Positions 34,447-45,525 of a stretch of 64,000 bases of DNA are shown in pieces. Location: positions 70,381,618 to 70,445,617 of the forward strand of contig NC_133333.1 in NCBI RefSeq assembly GCF_042186555.1, written 5' to 3'. Source of the DNA: Aquarana catesbeiana (lineage: Eukaryota; Chordata; Amphibia; Anura; Ranidae). Made by a program: the position numbers and the translations under genes. How positions within the stretch are numbered: position 1 is the first letter of the stretch; every line of letters starts with the position of its first letter. Below the pieces are notes generated by a model, which worked only from the letters and a program-made list of their open reading frames with translations, did not search any database and had not been told where the DNA came from.

Positions 34447-35033
34447 TGGTGGCTATAACCTCAGCAAGAAGGGTCTCGGAATTGGCCGCCCTTTCTTGTG
34501 AGAAACCCTTTCTGTTTGTTCATCAGGACAAGGTGGTAATGCGGCTCCGTCCGGAGTTTTTACCCAAAGTGGTTTCCACTTTTCACTTAAATCAGGATAT
34601 CGTTTTACCTTCCTTCTTTCCTAACCCTAAATCTAAGGAGGAAAGATTGCTTTATTCACTGGATGTGGTGAGAGCTATTAAGGTTTACTTGGATATGTCA
34701 GCCCCTTTTTGGAAGTCTGACTCCTTTTTTGTTCTGCCTGAGGGTCCTAAGAAAGGACAGGCAGCAGATGGTTCTACAATCTCTAGGTGGATTCGTCAGG
34801 TCATTATCCAGGCCTATGAGTTGAAACACAAGGTTCCACCTCGGTATCTCAAGGCTCACGCTACCAGAGGAATTAGTACGTCTTGGGCAGTGCGCCAACA
34901 AGTGTCGATGGCTCAGGTTTGCAAAGCGGCCGCTTGGTCTTCGGTTCATACATTCACCAGGTTTTACTGACTGGATGTTAGATCTCAAAAGGAGACTGTT
35001 TTTGGCCAGAGCGTGCTGCAAGCAGCTTTATAA
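34447..35033 (+). pseudogene. DIRS-A tyrosine recombinase, 3' part
   Basis: A continuous frame from the DIRS-B junction to 34973 carries TSARRVSELAALSCEKPFLF (first catalytic Arg), AHATRGISTSWAVRQQVSMA (HxxR) and AWSSVHTFTRFY with the candidate nucleophile Tyr. A TGA follows that Tyr directly. The other copies continue about 25 more residues to a LQAA end, still readable here at 35010-35033 downstream of the stop. The protein recombines linear or circular DIRS DNA into the genome. This copy is split by the 5.4-kb DIRS-B. Confidence 0.85.
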
Positions 35034-36234
35034 TAGCCTAAAATAAGGGGGATTTAGGTATGTTCCCTCCCCTCAAAGGCATTGCTTTAGGACATCCCAG
35101 ATAGTCATTACTATGGTGCTCTGTGTCCCATGATGTACGATAAAGAAAAAATGGATTTTTAAAACAGCTTACCTGTAAAATCCTTTTCTTGGAGTACATC
35201 ACGGGACACAGAGGTCCCTCTCCTCTTTTTCTGGGATCTTCATTGCTTGCTAAAAAAAAACTAAAGGTACTTCCTGTATGGGAGGGGTTATATGGGAGGA
35301 ACCTTCTTACGATTGGTTGCCAGTGTCCAATCACCTAAAGGTAGCATATAAACCCAGATAGTCATTACTATGGTGCTCTGTGTCCCGTGATGTACTCCAA
35401 GAAAAGGATTTTACAGGTAAGCTGTTTTAAAAATCCATTTTTTTTTTTTAAATCGATGAATCGACTAATTTCGATTAATTATAACGCACATACAGAATCA
35501 ACTACTTTTTAGCTGATCTCCTTGCATTGCAACTCTGCATTAGTCAGTGGTAAATGTGGTATACACTATATACAATCACCCGACACTAGTTCGTTTCCAC
35601 AATTCATGACTTAACTTCACAGTTCACACAAATACATTTTTTAAATTCAAACTGTAGCGTGACAATCCCTCCACCTCCGGTCTAACTAATCACTCTCACC
35701 TTATGGCGTGGACCCCTGTGCAAACAGGTGGTCATGCAAGCGGATATCAAAAGGGTTAACACGGACCATAAACTTCTCTCACATCTCCTTAGATCTTAGC
35801 AAGGACTCCAGGTCATGGGTAGAAAGAAAAGATCTAAGTGCTCCCCGCTTAAGTATAAGATTTAATTTTTGTGTTCAAACACAAACTACTCACATAAAGA
35901 TGATAAAAACACAGTATTTAAAGCCGACAATCGTGTTAGTTCTGTAGGGCAGCAGCGGGTGACATCATGTGTAGCTCCTCCCCCCGTACGTGTTGCGTTC
36001 AATCAGAACTTCAACGTCACCGGACTCCTCCTCCCCTTCTCTTCGTTAGCAGACGGAGGCACTTGGGGAAGGGGGGAGGAGTCCGGTGACGTCGATGTCC
36101 GTGACGTCACCGGATCTCTGGAACTCCCTGAAGACCCGGAAGTCGGCGGAGAGGTGAGTACCGATCAAAAGAATTTTGATTGATCAAAAAAAATTGATTA
36201 AACGAGGAATTAATCTTTAATTTCAACAGCCCTA

Positions 36235-38040
36235 GTTTTCAGTAATACTTCCGATTCCTGAGATGATTGGTCTGCCCGGCGGCGTTTGTATATTCTTGTG
36301 TACTTTTGGCAGACTATAAAAGGTGGGAATCCTAGGGTATTTGGTGCGTACATACTACCATGTTTCCTTAATTGCCCCATTGGCAAAGCCCTCATCTACT
36401 AGGGAGTAGACGTCTTCGTTGTACTTTTCAATTGTACTTCTTGAGATTTTCTTGTACCACGTGCTGTTTTGGAGGATCTTGTGACACATTTCCTGGTATT
36501 GGTCATTTGTCATTACGGCAATGTCCACCCCCCCCCCCCCGTCCGCTGGTTTAATAGTTAGATCATGCTTGTCACTTAGCGATTGCAGTGCGATTATTTA
36601 TTTATTTTTTTTCCCCTTCTTTGGTTAGATTTCCAATTGATCTAAATTTGTTTTTCTTGATTTGCACTCACAAGGTTTACAAATGCTGCCAGGTTTATTT
36701 TTTCGGATAGGTGGGGGAATTTGTCTGATTTCTTTTTGAAGGTAGGGGGGCCTGGAATGGGTTCAATTTTTTCATCAGCATACTGTTGCAATGCGCTAGT
36801 GATATCAGCGCTGTCGGATGGATCACATGGATTGGATTCCTCCAGTAGACTTACTAGGATTTCTAATGCTTTATCTGTTTCGACAGTTTTAGTTTTTTCC
36901 CCTTCATTTGTTTCTATATTTTTAATTGTCTCAGTTGTCTTATTTCTTGAATACAGACCTTTAAAGAATAGCTGCCTTGCAAATAGTTGGACGTCTTTGA
37001 TAGTATCAAAGGTGTCAGTGTCTGAATCCGGACAAAAATTCAGGCCTTTGCATAGGACGGATACTTCAGCTTTAGAAAGTACATGATTAGGTTGATAATA
37101 TTTAGGGTGTCGGAGCTGTCTGCAGGTAAGTCACTTAGTTCTGTCGTCTGTTCATGTCAGAGTTTATCCTCTCGTATTGTGGTATCATTTGTATCATGTG
37201 GGGGGGAGTATTCCCACATGAGTAGCGGCAGATAATCCGTCACCTGTAGGTCCTACCGTACGGGTTCCTGCTGCACCACGTGCGTTGCCTCTGCTCAAAT
37301 TAAAAGTGTTTCCAAATGTGCAAGATGTGGAGTGTTGTTGAGATGATGGTGGATCAACTATACATTTCTTAGGTATGGTGTCATCACCGGAACGTGAGCG
37401 TTTTGTCTTTTGGCTTTTTCTGTCTATTCCTTGTTATTTTTGTGAAAACGAGGAAGATATTGATGAATTGAGTGTGGAGTCCAAATCTTTTTCATAATGG
37501 TGTCTTTTCTGTCTAGTATTCGGAGGGTTTGGTTTGATGTTCTGCTGCCATCTGTATGCCTTCCCTTCTTGGAAGGCTCTTTGGTCCCGCCAAAATTTCT
37601 TCTCCTTTTGTGGCTAGCATCTCTAGTGAATGTATCCAAATGGTTTTTGACCCTTTCTTCCTGTTCCCTAAATGTAGCCAATTTTTTAAAGGGTCGTAGT
37701 TTGTTATAAATTAGATTGATGTTTTTGTCCATTTTAGTTTTAAAGATGTATCCGTGTCTTCTAAAATGGGGAAGATCTGAATTCTCAAGCCGAAAGGGTT
37801 GACTTTTTCTTGCAAATACCTTGAAAAACCTTCAATGTGCCAAAAACAGGCCGCCTTCTTTTCTACCACCTTTTTTAAGTTGAGCAAAAAGAGACAGTAC
37901 CTCAGTGTGGGAAGATTCCCTCTCATCATGGCCCTTGTAATAGCCTGCCATCAGGGCCTCCCATTCTTGTCCCGGGAACATGATGCAACAGGGGAGAGAA
38001 ATAAAGAAAAAATAACAACAACATACAAAAAAAAAAAGCG
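36235..38040 (-). pseudogene. PLE1 N-terminal half
   Basis: The minus-strand frame 37424-37732 is rich in Lys/Arg (DASHKRRRNFGGTKEPSKKG) and is continued upstream by 37711-37929 (NPFGLRIQIFPILEDTD). Further downstream are the conserved KPADGGGGVDIAVM (about 36515-36560, distorted by a 13-C run) and the RT-onset block LPKVHKN / PGRPIISGIGSITEN. These are standard Penelope features. The frame is interrupted several times between 36600 and 37420. Confidence 0.75.
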
Positions 38041-38340
38041 ATAATTTTGCTAGGTACAAGACAACCAAGTATGAAATGGTAATGAATATTCAATACAAAA
38101 ACTTTTGTATTAGTATTAGAAGTTATAGTCTAGTTTAGAATCATCAAAATCAAGACACATATCCAATCAATAGAAAATTAGTGAATGAATAATTCTATAT
38201 GTTTAAACCGTATTTCTGCAATTAGGAATACATGCATTTTTTAAAAAATAATCTACGGATTTGGTCAGAGCTAATTTTTAAGAGAGCCTATTTGACATTT
38301 TCAGAGCTCTTATTGTGAAAAAGCCTTTCGGTATGAGGAG
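37985..38340. other. unassigned AT-rich sequence upstream of PLE1
   Basis: It includes an A-run at 38027-38037. The stretch 38295-38340 (gagctcttattgtgaaaaag) vaguely resembles CR1 3' sequence. No gene is visible. Confidence 0.35.
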
Positions 38341-38540
38341 GTTAAAGTGGTTGTAAAGGCTGAGGGTTTTTTACCTTTATGCATTCTATACATTAAGGTA
38401 AAAAAAACCTTCAATATGCAGCTACCCCCCAGCCCTCCCCAATACTTGCCCGATCAGCAATGTGCACGAGAGCGACTGCTGTCTTGGGTCTCTGCCTCTT
38501 CATTGGCTAAGACGCAGCAGCGGGAATCATTGACCTCAGT
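38341..38540. repeat. partial MITE-like repeat with a hairpin end
   Basis: It begins 'gttaaagtggttgtaaaggc'. 38364-38410 forms a hairpin (ggttttttacctttatgcat / tacattaaggtaaaaaaacc). Its other end is not seen. It adjoins the broken 3' end of PLE2. Confidence 0.5.
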
Positions 38541-38762
38541 TTTTTTTTTAATTGGGTACGGGTTATGAGTCCTGTTGGATTGGATAGTCATAATTTTCCT
38601 ACTCCTATTTTTTGCTGTCCTGCACGGTTTGCACCTGCCACTTGTGTAAAACCCTTTGTGATCTAGGAATGTTCCCAACTTTTTTTAGGGGGATCTGGTA
38701 TATTATGCAACAATCTGTCCCTGAGGTTTGGTCCCCTTCGGTACACAAACCTTGGTCTACTA

Positions 38763-40419
38763 CAGGGGTAGGCAACCCCCAACACTGGTGCCGCAAGCGG
38801 CATGTGAAGCCTCTTTTGCTGGCATTTGACTCCCTCCCCAACAGCAGTGCAGGGAAGTGTCAGTGAGACGCTGATGCATTCCAATCTTAGAATTCCCCAT
38901 GCTGCACCTGCACTGGGGTGAAGGAACTGTGCCCCCGCACTTTGTAAACGATGGGAAACTGATTGGTTATCTAACTTTGTTGTAGCTACGATTTTCAGCT
39001 TTTGTGATGGGGAAGAGATTGGGTGCAGTTCTGCTAGGGGGGCAGTCCCTGTTTCCAGGAGTTGTCGTCCTGCTAGCCCTGCCACTCTCTTGAGGAAGAT
39101 AACTGGCTTGGTTGCCACTACCAGTCGCAAAGAAGGGACTTCACTGTGGTTGAGAAACTAGAATCGGGTGACAGTTTAAGGAATTACTGTTGAGCTTCTG
39201 GGAACTCTGTTGAAGGGGGGAAATTTTTTTTTTTTATATATATAATGTATATCTGTATCCCTTTTAAGCAACAGCCAGTATTCAGCACAATGAAAATCGC
39301 ACCCAATTTTGCTGCGGCGCCGTACTTTTTCCCAATTGTGGGGGCCTGATCTTCCACACAGGAATACTGCTTTCAGAAAATGCCCCTGACCTGAGCTCAT
39401 CATTGCGTATCCATTCCAGATGCTTGTATGTGACATCACATACAAGCACATGGGCTGGATGCGAGAGGTTGATCAGCAGGGATGAGTGTGCTAGGACAGG
39501 TAGATGTGTCATCTCTGCTTCCTTGCACCACTCTGCATATCATAGATGAGAAGAGGGTACAGCGGTGAGGCAGATGAGCAGGGGGGGGTTTGGCGGTGGG
39601 ACAGAAGATCAGGAGGGTATGATGGTGGGGCAGATGTGCAGGGGGTACAGTAGTGGAAGAGATGGTAAGGGGGTTACAGTGATGGGGGGAGAGAAGGAGC
39701 AGAGGGTTACAGTGGTAGGACAGAGGAGCGGGGGGGGGGGTTCAGTGATGGGCCAGATGAGAAGGGGGTTACACTGGTGGGGCAGAAGAGCAGGGGGGTA
39801 CAGAGGTGGGGCAGTTGTGCAGGGGGGTACAGTGGCAGGGCAGAGGAGAAAGGGGGTTGCAGTGGTGGGGCAGAAGAGAAAAAGGGGGTTGCAGCGGTGG
39901 GGCAGAAGAGAAAGGGGGTTGCAGCGGTGGGGCAGAAGAGAAAGGGGGTTGCAGCGGTGGGGCAGAAGAGAAAGGGGGTTGCAGCGGTGGGGCAGAAGAG
40001 AAAGGGGGTTGCAGCGGTGGGGCAGAAGAGAGAGGGGGTTGCAGCGGTGGGGCAGAAGAGAAAGGGGGTTTCAGTGGTGGGAGTCGAAGCGATGAGAAAG
40101 GGGGTACAATGGTGAGACAGAAGAGTATAGTACAGATGAGCAGCAGGTGACAGCGGTGGTACAGATGAGCAGAGGGGGTTCAGTGTTGGGGCAGATGTGA
40201 AAAGGAGGTGTATTAGTGGGGTAGAAGAGCAGGGGGGAATTGGGGCTGTTCTAAGGCATGAGAGTGCAGGATGTTAGTCACTATTACTCAAGTGGTTTAC
40301 AGCATTTACTTTATTAAAAATCCTTTTCGTGATTGAGAGTGTGAAGTAAAATCAGCACGCTAAATTTCTTTGAAAACATTTTTCGGCACACTGTGCTCAA
40401 AAGGTTGTCTACCCCCCTG
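38763..40419 (+). mobile_element. hAT-like element with internal 30-bp minisatellite (copy 2), perfect 8-bp TSD
   Basis: The ends are 'caggggtaggcaacc' (38763) and 'ggttgtctacccccctg' (ends 40419). The flanking gtctacta is found at 38755-38762 and 40420-40427. At 1657 bp it encodes no transposase. The internal order is a 0.45-kb block, a 'cacaatgaaaatcgcaccc' block, a 'gggctggatgcgagagg' block, the minisatellite, and a 'ggatgttagtcactattact' block. Copy 1 (1118-9998) has the same order inverted. It disrupts PLE2. Confidence 0.9.
39540..40250. repeat. 30-bp minisatellite inside the hAT-like element
   Basis: Between 39840 and 40080 the unit 'ggcagaagagaaaggggg' plus 'ttgcagcggtgg' repeats every 30 bases almost perfectly. 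Flanking copies are degenerate. The in-frame RWGRRERGLQ peptide repeat is a by-product of the unit length and not a gene. Confidence 0.9.
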
Positions 40420-41976
40420 GTCTACTAGGTAAAATGGTAGCCAATATATTATCCCTTAATAAGATTGGCCAGTGTTGTTTTTTTTTTTTTTTTTTTGTAT
40501 TACTTTTTCAAAACCTCTAACTGTTATAATCAGTAAGGAAGACAATGTTATCTTTCTCTACCCTAGGTTTATCCTCTAACAACCCTCTCACGATTCTGTA
40601 TCTGTTGTTATCTCCTATAAGGATTGATCTTTTATATCCTTTTGCTTTGAACCTATCAATTAGTAAGTCTGCCTAATGCCTAAATGCCTTCCTCCCTTTA
40701 CAATTGCCTTGTATGTTGTCCCTTGGGTAGTCCCCTTATCCACTTTGGGTGGTGACAGCTGTGTGTTGGGATGTAGCCATTATGATCAGTTGTCTTAAAA
40801 CGTTTTAGTTTACAGTGTTGTGTGTGTTTTTTTTTTTTTTTTTTTTTTTATATACCAGATCCAAAAAATTGATTTGTTCACGATATCTCAGCCACCTGAG
40901 AACGCAATGTCATACGCATTAATGTTAATTTCTTCCTGAAAGTCTTTCAAGCCCTCCTCTGTGCCTCTCCATACGATGAGCACGTCATCTATTTATCTTT
41001 GATAGATCTGCAGTTTCATTCTTGGCTTCCCAAATATTCCTCCTGTTCCCATCTGCTAAGGAAAATATTTTCCATGCTGGGCGCATACTTTGCCCCCATA
41101 GCAACACCTTTGTGCTGACAGTAGAAATCTCCATTATGCCAAAAGTAGTTGCTACTCTTAGCTAATTCAAGGGCCTCTAATATGAATGTTTGTTTGGGCT
41201 GGCTCCAAATTCAAAGACTCCCTTACAGCCCATTTTACTGCTCTCAAAGCATGATCCTGGTGAATGTTCATGTAGAGTGCCTTCACATCAACAGTGGCCA
41301 GGATGGTGTGATCCTTTAATGTCAAAATCTTTCAGTATGTTAATTGTTTGCTATCTTTAAGGTATGCTGAGCACTGTTGTGCTAGAGGTTACAAATGTGT
41401 CCAAATATTCCCCTATTCTGGAGAATAGGGAATTAATCCCACTAATCATGGGTCTGCCAGGTGGTATAGTCTGTTTGTTTTTTTTTTTTTTTTTTTTTTT
41501 ATGATCCTTGGGGATCTGGTAAATAACTGGTAGTTTAGGGGCTTCTGGCATTTTATTCAAAATCCTTTTTTTAATTTAATATTATATTTTAATAGCCTTT
41601 TGTACCTTTTTGTTCTTTATTTTAGCTATAGGGTTGCGGCTTAATTTCTCATACGTAATGTGTCACTGACCAATCTGTCAAGTTCCTTGTTATAGTTCTC
41701 TTTACTCAAGATGACCAACCCCCCCCCTCCCCCCCATCAGCAAGGAGGATTATCACAACTCTTTTCTATTTTCAAGCTTCCCAATTCCTGTCCATATATT
41801 CCTTTTTACTCTCGTGTTTATTATTCATAAGTTTTAAGTCCTGTTTAACCATCGACCTTAAGTCTCAAAATTGCTGGATGGACCCTTTTGGGTTGAAAGT
41901 TGAGCTATTCCTAAGGCCACTATATTGGTATATTGAGCCCTCCTTTTTGTTTACTGTATTGGTAAGGAAATGTTTT

Positions 41977-42832
41977 TTAACCACTTGACCACTGGGCACT
42001 TAAACCCCCTTCCTAACCAGACCCATTTTCAGCTTTCGGTGCTCTCGCATTTTGAATGACAATTACTCAGTCATACAACACTGTACCCATATGAAATTTT
42101 TGTCCTTTTTTTCCACACAAATAGTGCTTCCTTTTGGTGGTATTTAATCACCCTTGGGTTTTTTATTTTTTGCGCTATAAAAGAAAAAAGACTGAAAATT
42201 TGGTAAAAAAATGAATTTTTCTTTGCTTCTGTTATAAAATTTAGTAATTTTTCTTCGTAAATTTTGGCCAAAATTTATACTGCTACATATCTTTGGTAAA
42301 AATAACCCAAATTGGTGGATATTATTTGGTCTTTGTGAAAGTTAGAGTCCAAAAGCTATGGTGCCAATATCTGAAAATTGATCACACCTGAAGTACTGAG
42401 TGCTAATTCTTGAGACCCTAACATGCCAGAAAAGTACAAATACCCCCCAAATGACCCCTTTTTGGAAAGAAGACATTCCAAGGTCTTTGAAAAGATGCAT
42501 GGTGAGTTTTTTTTAAATTGTAATTTTTTCCCACAATTCTTTGCAAAATCAAGATTTTTTTTTTTTTTCCACAAAATTTTCATATTAGAAGGTTATTTCT
42601 CACACACAGCATATGCATACCATAAAATTACACCCCAAAACACATTCTGCTATTACTCCCGAGTACGGCAATACCACATATGTGAGACTTTTACACAGCG
42701 TGGCCACATACAGAGGCACAACATGCACGGAGCACCTCCAGGCGTTCTGGAGCACCCACGCCAATTCTGACATTTCTCTCCTACATGTAAAAATAATCAT
42801 TTATTTGCTAGAAAATTACATAGAACCCCAAA

Positions 42833-42866
<34 letters not shown>

Positions 42867-43754
42867 TTTTTTAGCAAAGACCCTAGAGAATACAATGGCG
42901 GTTGGTGGAACTTGTTATCTCGCACGGTATTTGCGCAGCAATTTTTCGAACGCTTTAAAGTTAACCCAATGTTTTTGCATAATGTGAAAGATGAAGTTAC
43001 GCAGAGTAAATAGATACCTAACATGTCACCCTTCAAAATTGCACACGCTTGTGGAATGGTGCAAAACTTTGCTACTTATAAATCTCCATAGGTGACGTTT
43101 TAAAATTTTTTACTGGTTACAAGTTTTAAGTTACAGAGGAGGTCTAGGGCCAAAATGATTGCTCTCGCTCTACTGATCGCAGCGATACCTCACATGTGTG
43201 GTTTGAACGCCGTTTTCATATGTGGGCGGGACTTTCATATGCGTTCGCTTCTGCATGCGAGCACACGGACAGGGGCGCTTTAAAAAAAAAAAATTTATTG
43301 TTCATTTTACTTTATTTTAGTTTGACACTTTTTTCCCCCCCCAAAATTTTTTTTGATCACTTTTATTCCTATTACAAGGAATGTAAACATCCCTTGTAAT
43401 AGGAATATGGCAGGACAGGTCCTTTTTACAGTGAGATATGGGGTCAATAAGACCCCACATCTCACCTCTAGGCTGGGAAGCCTGAAATAAAAAAAAAAAA
43501 AAAAACGATCCTGGCTTCGATCGTAGCGGTGAGTCGGTAGAAGCACCGGAGGGTGGTGGGAAGGGGGGGCATCCCCTCTCCCCTCCCATAAGAACGATCA
43601 GGCAGTGGAACAGCTGCTATGATCATTCTTATGGTATAGGGGATCGCCTGCTGAAAAAGCTGATATCTGAATGATGCCTGTAGCTGCACCCATCATTCAG
43701 ATATCCCCGCACAAATTCAAGGACATCATATGACGGCGGGCGGGAACTGGTTAA
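41977..43754. mobile_element. TTAA-type non-autonomous element, 1.78 kb
   Basis: The left end is 'ttaaccacttgaccactggg' and the right end is 'ggcgggaactggttaa'. Internal sequence near the left end ('cagctttcggtgctctcgca', 'ttttggtggtatttaatcac') matches the element at 60287-61530. It includes an (AT)n run at 42834-42862. No coding domain is recognised. Confidence 0.75.
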
Positions 43755-43905
43755 AAATGAGTGTTGCGGGGTATATTGCAGAGTATTGCGGGGTATATTG
43801 CAGAGTATTGCGGGGTATATTGCAGAGTATTGCGGGGTATATTGCGGGGTATATTGCAGAGTATTGCAGGGTATATTGCAGAGTATTGTGGGGTATATTG
43901 CAGGG
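43755..43905. repeat. 22-bp tandem repeat
   Basis: About six copies of 'gcagagtattgcggggtata' plus 'tt', with a shorter variant in the middle. Confidence 0.9.
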
Positions 43906-44130
43906 ATGGATGGATGTGACTGTATTTGTCACTGAGCAGCGCTGTGGGCACTACACATGCAGCCCACAGCGGTGCTGCCATCCGATCCCTCCCCCTCTCT
44001 CCTCGCACTGTACCGATCGGTACATAGAGGGGAGGGAGGAACCGGCGTCATGACATGACGCCGGTTTGTTTACATGTGATCGCTCCGTCATTTGATGGAG
44101 CGATCACATGGTAAAAGGCCGCGATCAGCG
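43906..44130. repeat. end piece of a TTAA-type element with hairpins
   Basis: Contains the hairpin 'tgtgatcgctccgtca' / 'tgatggagcgatcaca' (44075-44110) and palindromic 'catgacatgacgccgg'. It resembles the right portion of the 60287 element. It is joined directly to the truncated DIRS-D recombinase at 44131. Confidence 0.6.
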
Positions 44131-45525
44131 ATGCTACCTTAGGGAGAAAACTGGGATCTGTTTTAAGAACGATCCTGTCCTCCCGAATTAACAAAAATGG
44201 CTCCCGAATAGAGAGAGCCTGCAAAACACTCACCATTCTGGCTGTTTTGCGTACCACCCATTTTATTACAGATTTCTCCAGGGGTTCAAAGGGACTACCA
44301 GTAAGTGCTCTGAGGACCAATGCTAGATTCCAAGTGGGGCAGGCTGTAACCCTCACTGGCCTGGACCTTGACAGGGCTTTGAAGAATTCCTAACGAATCG
44401 ATCTTGCTGAAGTGAGGTCTGCAAGAAAATACTTAAGGCCACAGTCTGAACCTTCAGTGTACTAACAGAAAGGCCCAGTTCTACACCTGTCTGAAGAAAA
44501 TCCAGGACTGCCGGAATCCCAGGTTGACTCGGCCCCTGCTCTACCAACCAGGAATTAAATCTTTTCCATACGTTGGCATAAATTTCCCTGGTTACTGGTT
44601 TATGGCACTCGAGAAGAGTTCTAATTACTCTATCTGAAAACCCCTGCGCTTTCAACAGCTGTTCCTCAGATACCAGGCTGATAGCCTGAGGCTGTAGAGT
44701 TGGGCCCTGGGAAATCAAATCCTCTGTGACCGGGAGGGGTAAAGGAGGACAAATGGCCCGTCTCTTCAGGATGGCAAACCAGGGTCTCTTTGGCGAAAAT
44801 GGTGCCACTAGGGTGAGATCCGTCGATTCTGCCAGAAATCTTTGAAGGACCGCAGCTATCAGCCGAACTGGAGGAAAGGCATAACACAGGTTGAACTGCC
44901 AAGATTGGCAAAGGCGTCTATCCCTGTACCCTCATCCCGTGGGTGGACAGAAAAGAATTGTGCCACTTTCTTGTTGGCCTCCAAGGCGAAGAGTTCCACC
45001 TCCGGTTGTCCCCAACACTGTACAATCTCCCTGAAAACATCTATGTTGAGAGACCATTCGTTCTGACACACATGCTGGTGGCTGAGAAAATCCGCCAGCG
45101 AATTTTGAGAGCCTTTTAGATGAATGGCCGACAATGAGGACAGATTCACCTCAGCCAACAAGATTCTGTACTGGGCCATGGCCTGTAGGGCAGGACTCCT
45201 TGTGCCTCCCTGCTTGTTCACATATGGGACAGCCGCCACATTGTCTGTCCGAACTTGTAGGTGTAATCCCCCTATCCGGGACTGGAAGGCCTATATAGCC
45301 TTTAGGATTGCCAGAAGTTCCCTCTGATTGGAGGATTGACGGGCCTCCACTGGTAACCAGGCTCCCTGAGCTAAGGACTCCTTCAGGTGGGCGCCCCACC
45401 CCCATGCACTGGCTTCGGTAGTCAAGACTTTGGCTAAGGGTGCATCCAGTTTAAGAATTTTATTCCATGGATGAGAAGCATCTGCTTCAAACGGGAACCT
45501 CCTTTTGAGGCTACCTGAAAAGAAA
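44131..45525 (-). pseudogene. DIRS-D RNase H, methyltransferase-like segment and partial tyrosine recombinase
   Basis: Minus-strand reading: TTEASAWGWGAHLKESLAQG (RNase H start; other copies have D or N at the E position), VAAVPYVNKQGGTRSPALQA (about 45195-45250), WGQPEVELFALEANKKVAQF (about 44960-45020), then the recombinase N-domain ECHKPVTREIYANVWKRFNS W (about 44545-44610). The first catalytic-Arg region is lost or altered, and the protein ends at DPSFLPKVA (about 44135-44160). The missing third would hold the HxxR and Tyr. Frames shift near 44350, 44850 and 45240. Clearly diverged from the other four copies' family. Confidence 0.78.

Larger units (their letters stand above)
23795..35449 (+). 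mobile_element. DIRS-A: complete but decayed DIRS element, split by DIRS-B
   Basis: The left end 'ctttattgtacatcacggg' and the right end 'cccgtgatgtactccaag' bound inverted repeats sharing 'ggtgattggacactggcaac' and 'tatataacccctcccatac'-like blocks. The internal complementary region is at about 35095-35215 ('gtgctctgtgtcccatgatg' then 'cagcttacctgtaaaatcc'). It inserted in a T-rich spot of the hAT element (cgattttt / tttttaaatcg). The 5' leader at 24440-24620 is very CpG-rich. Coding regions are gag 24829-26191 and pol 26192-34973, the latter split by a small insert and by DIRS-B. Confidence 0.9.
23753..36234. mobile_element. hAT-like non-autonomous element (about 0.8 kb without its inserts) with perfect 8-bp TSD
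   Basis: The ends are tagggctgtt (23753-23762) and aacagcccta (36225-36234), a perfect 10-bp inverted repeat. The flanking gttttcag occurs at 23745-23752 and 36235-36242. Only 42 bases of the element lie left of DIRS-A. About 785 bases lie to the right, including the inverted repeat 36015-36039 / 36068-36091 (cgtcaccggactcctcctcc). No transposase is present. The GATTAATCGATT sub-terminal motif resembles the MITE at 16009. Confidence 0.9.
22180..38040 (-). mobile_element. PLE1: Penelope-like retroelement, interrupted by a 12.5-kb nested insertion
   Basis: The minus-strand coding order is an N-terminal basic region (37424-37929), a KPAD-GGGVDIAVM block (about 36520-36560), LPKVHKN and PGRPIISGIGSITEN (36235-36320), RT core (22861-23745) and GIY-YIG endonuclease (22180-22560). 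The reading resumes exactly after the hAT insertion: SITEN at 36235 continues LSKFVDAQLRPYV at 23700-23745, with the 8-bp duplication gttttcag on both sides. Element ends outside the coding region are approximate. Confidence 0.85.
38541..41960 (-). mobile_element. PLE2: second Penelope-like element relic, interrupted by a hAT-like element
   Basis: Minus-strand blocks: AD-G-GGGLVI (about 41715-41750, distorted by C-runs), IYQIPKDHKK and IPPGRPMISGINSLFSRIGE YLDTF (41390-41540), IDDVLIVWRG (about 40968-41000), VYRRGPNLRDRLLHNI (about 38700-38760) and KGFYTSGRCKPCRTAKN (about 38605-38660, zinc-binding-like). The GIY-YIG part is missing. Frames are heavily disrupted. It differs from PLE1 at many residues and is a separate, older copy. 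Confidence 0.75.

Noticed and set aside
39565..40150. Gly/Arg-rich repeat proteins (RWGRRERGLQ units)
   Set aside because: A 30-bp minisatellite keeps every frame open; this is not evidence of a gene.
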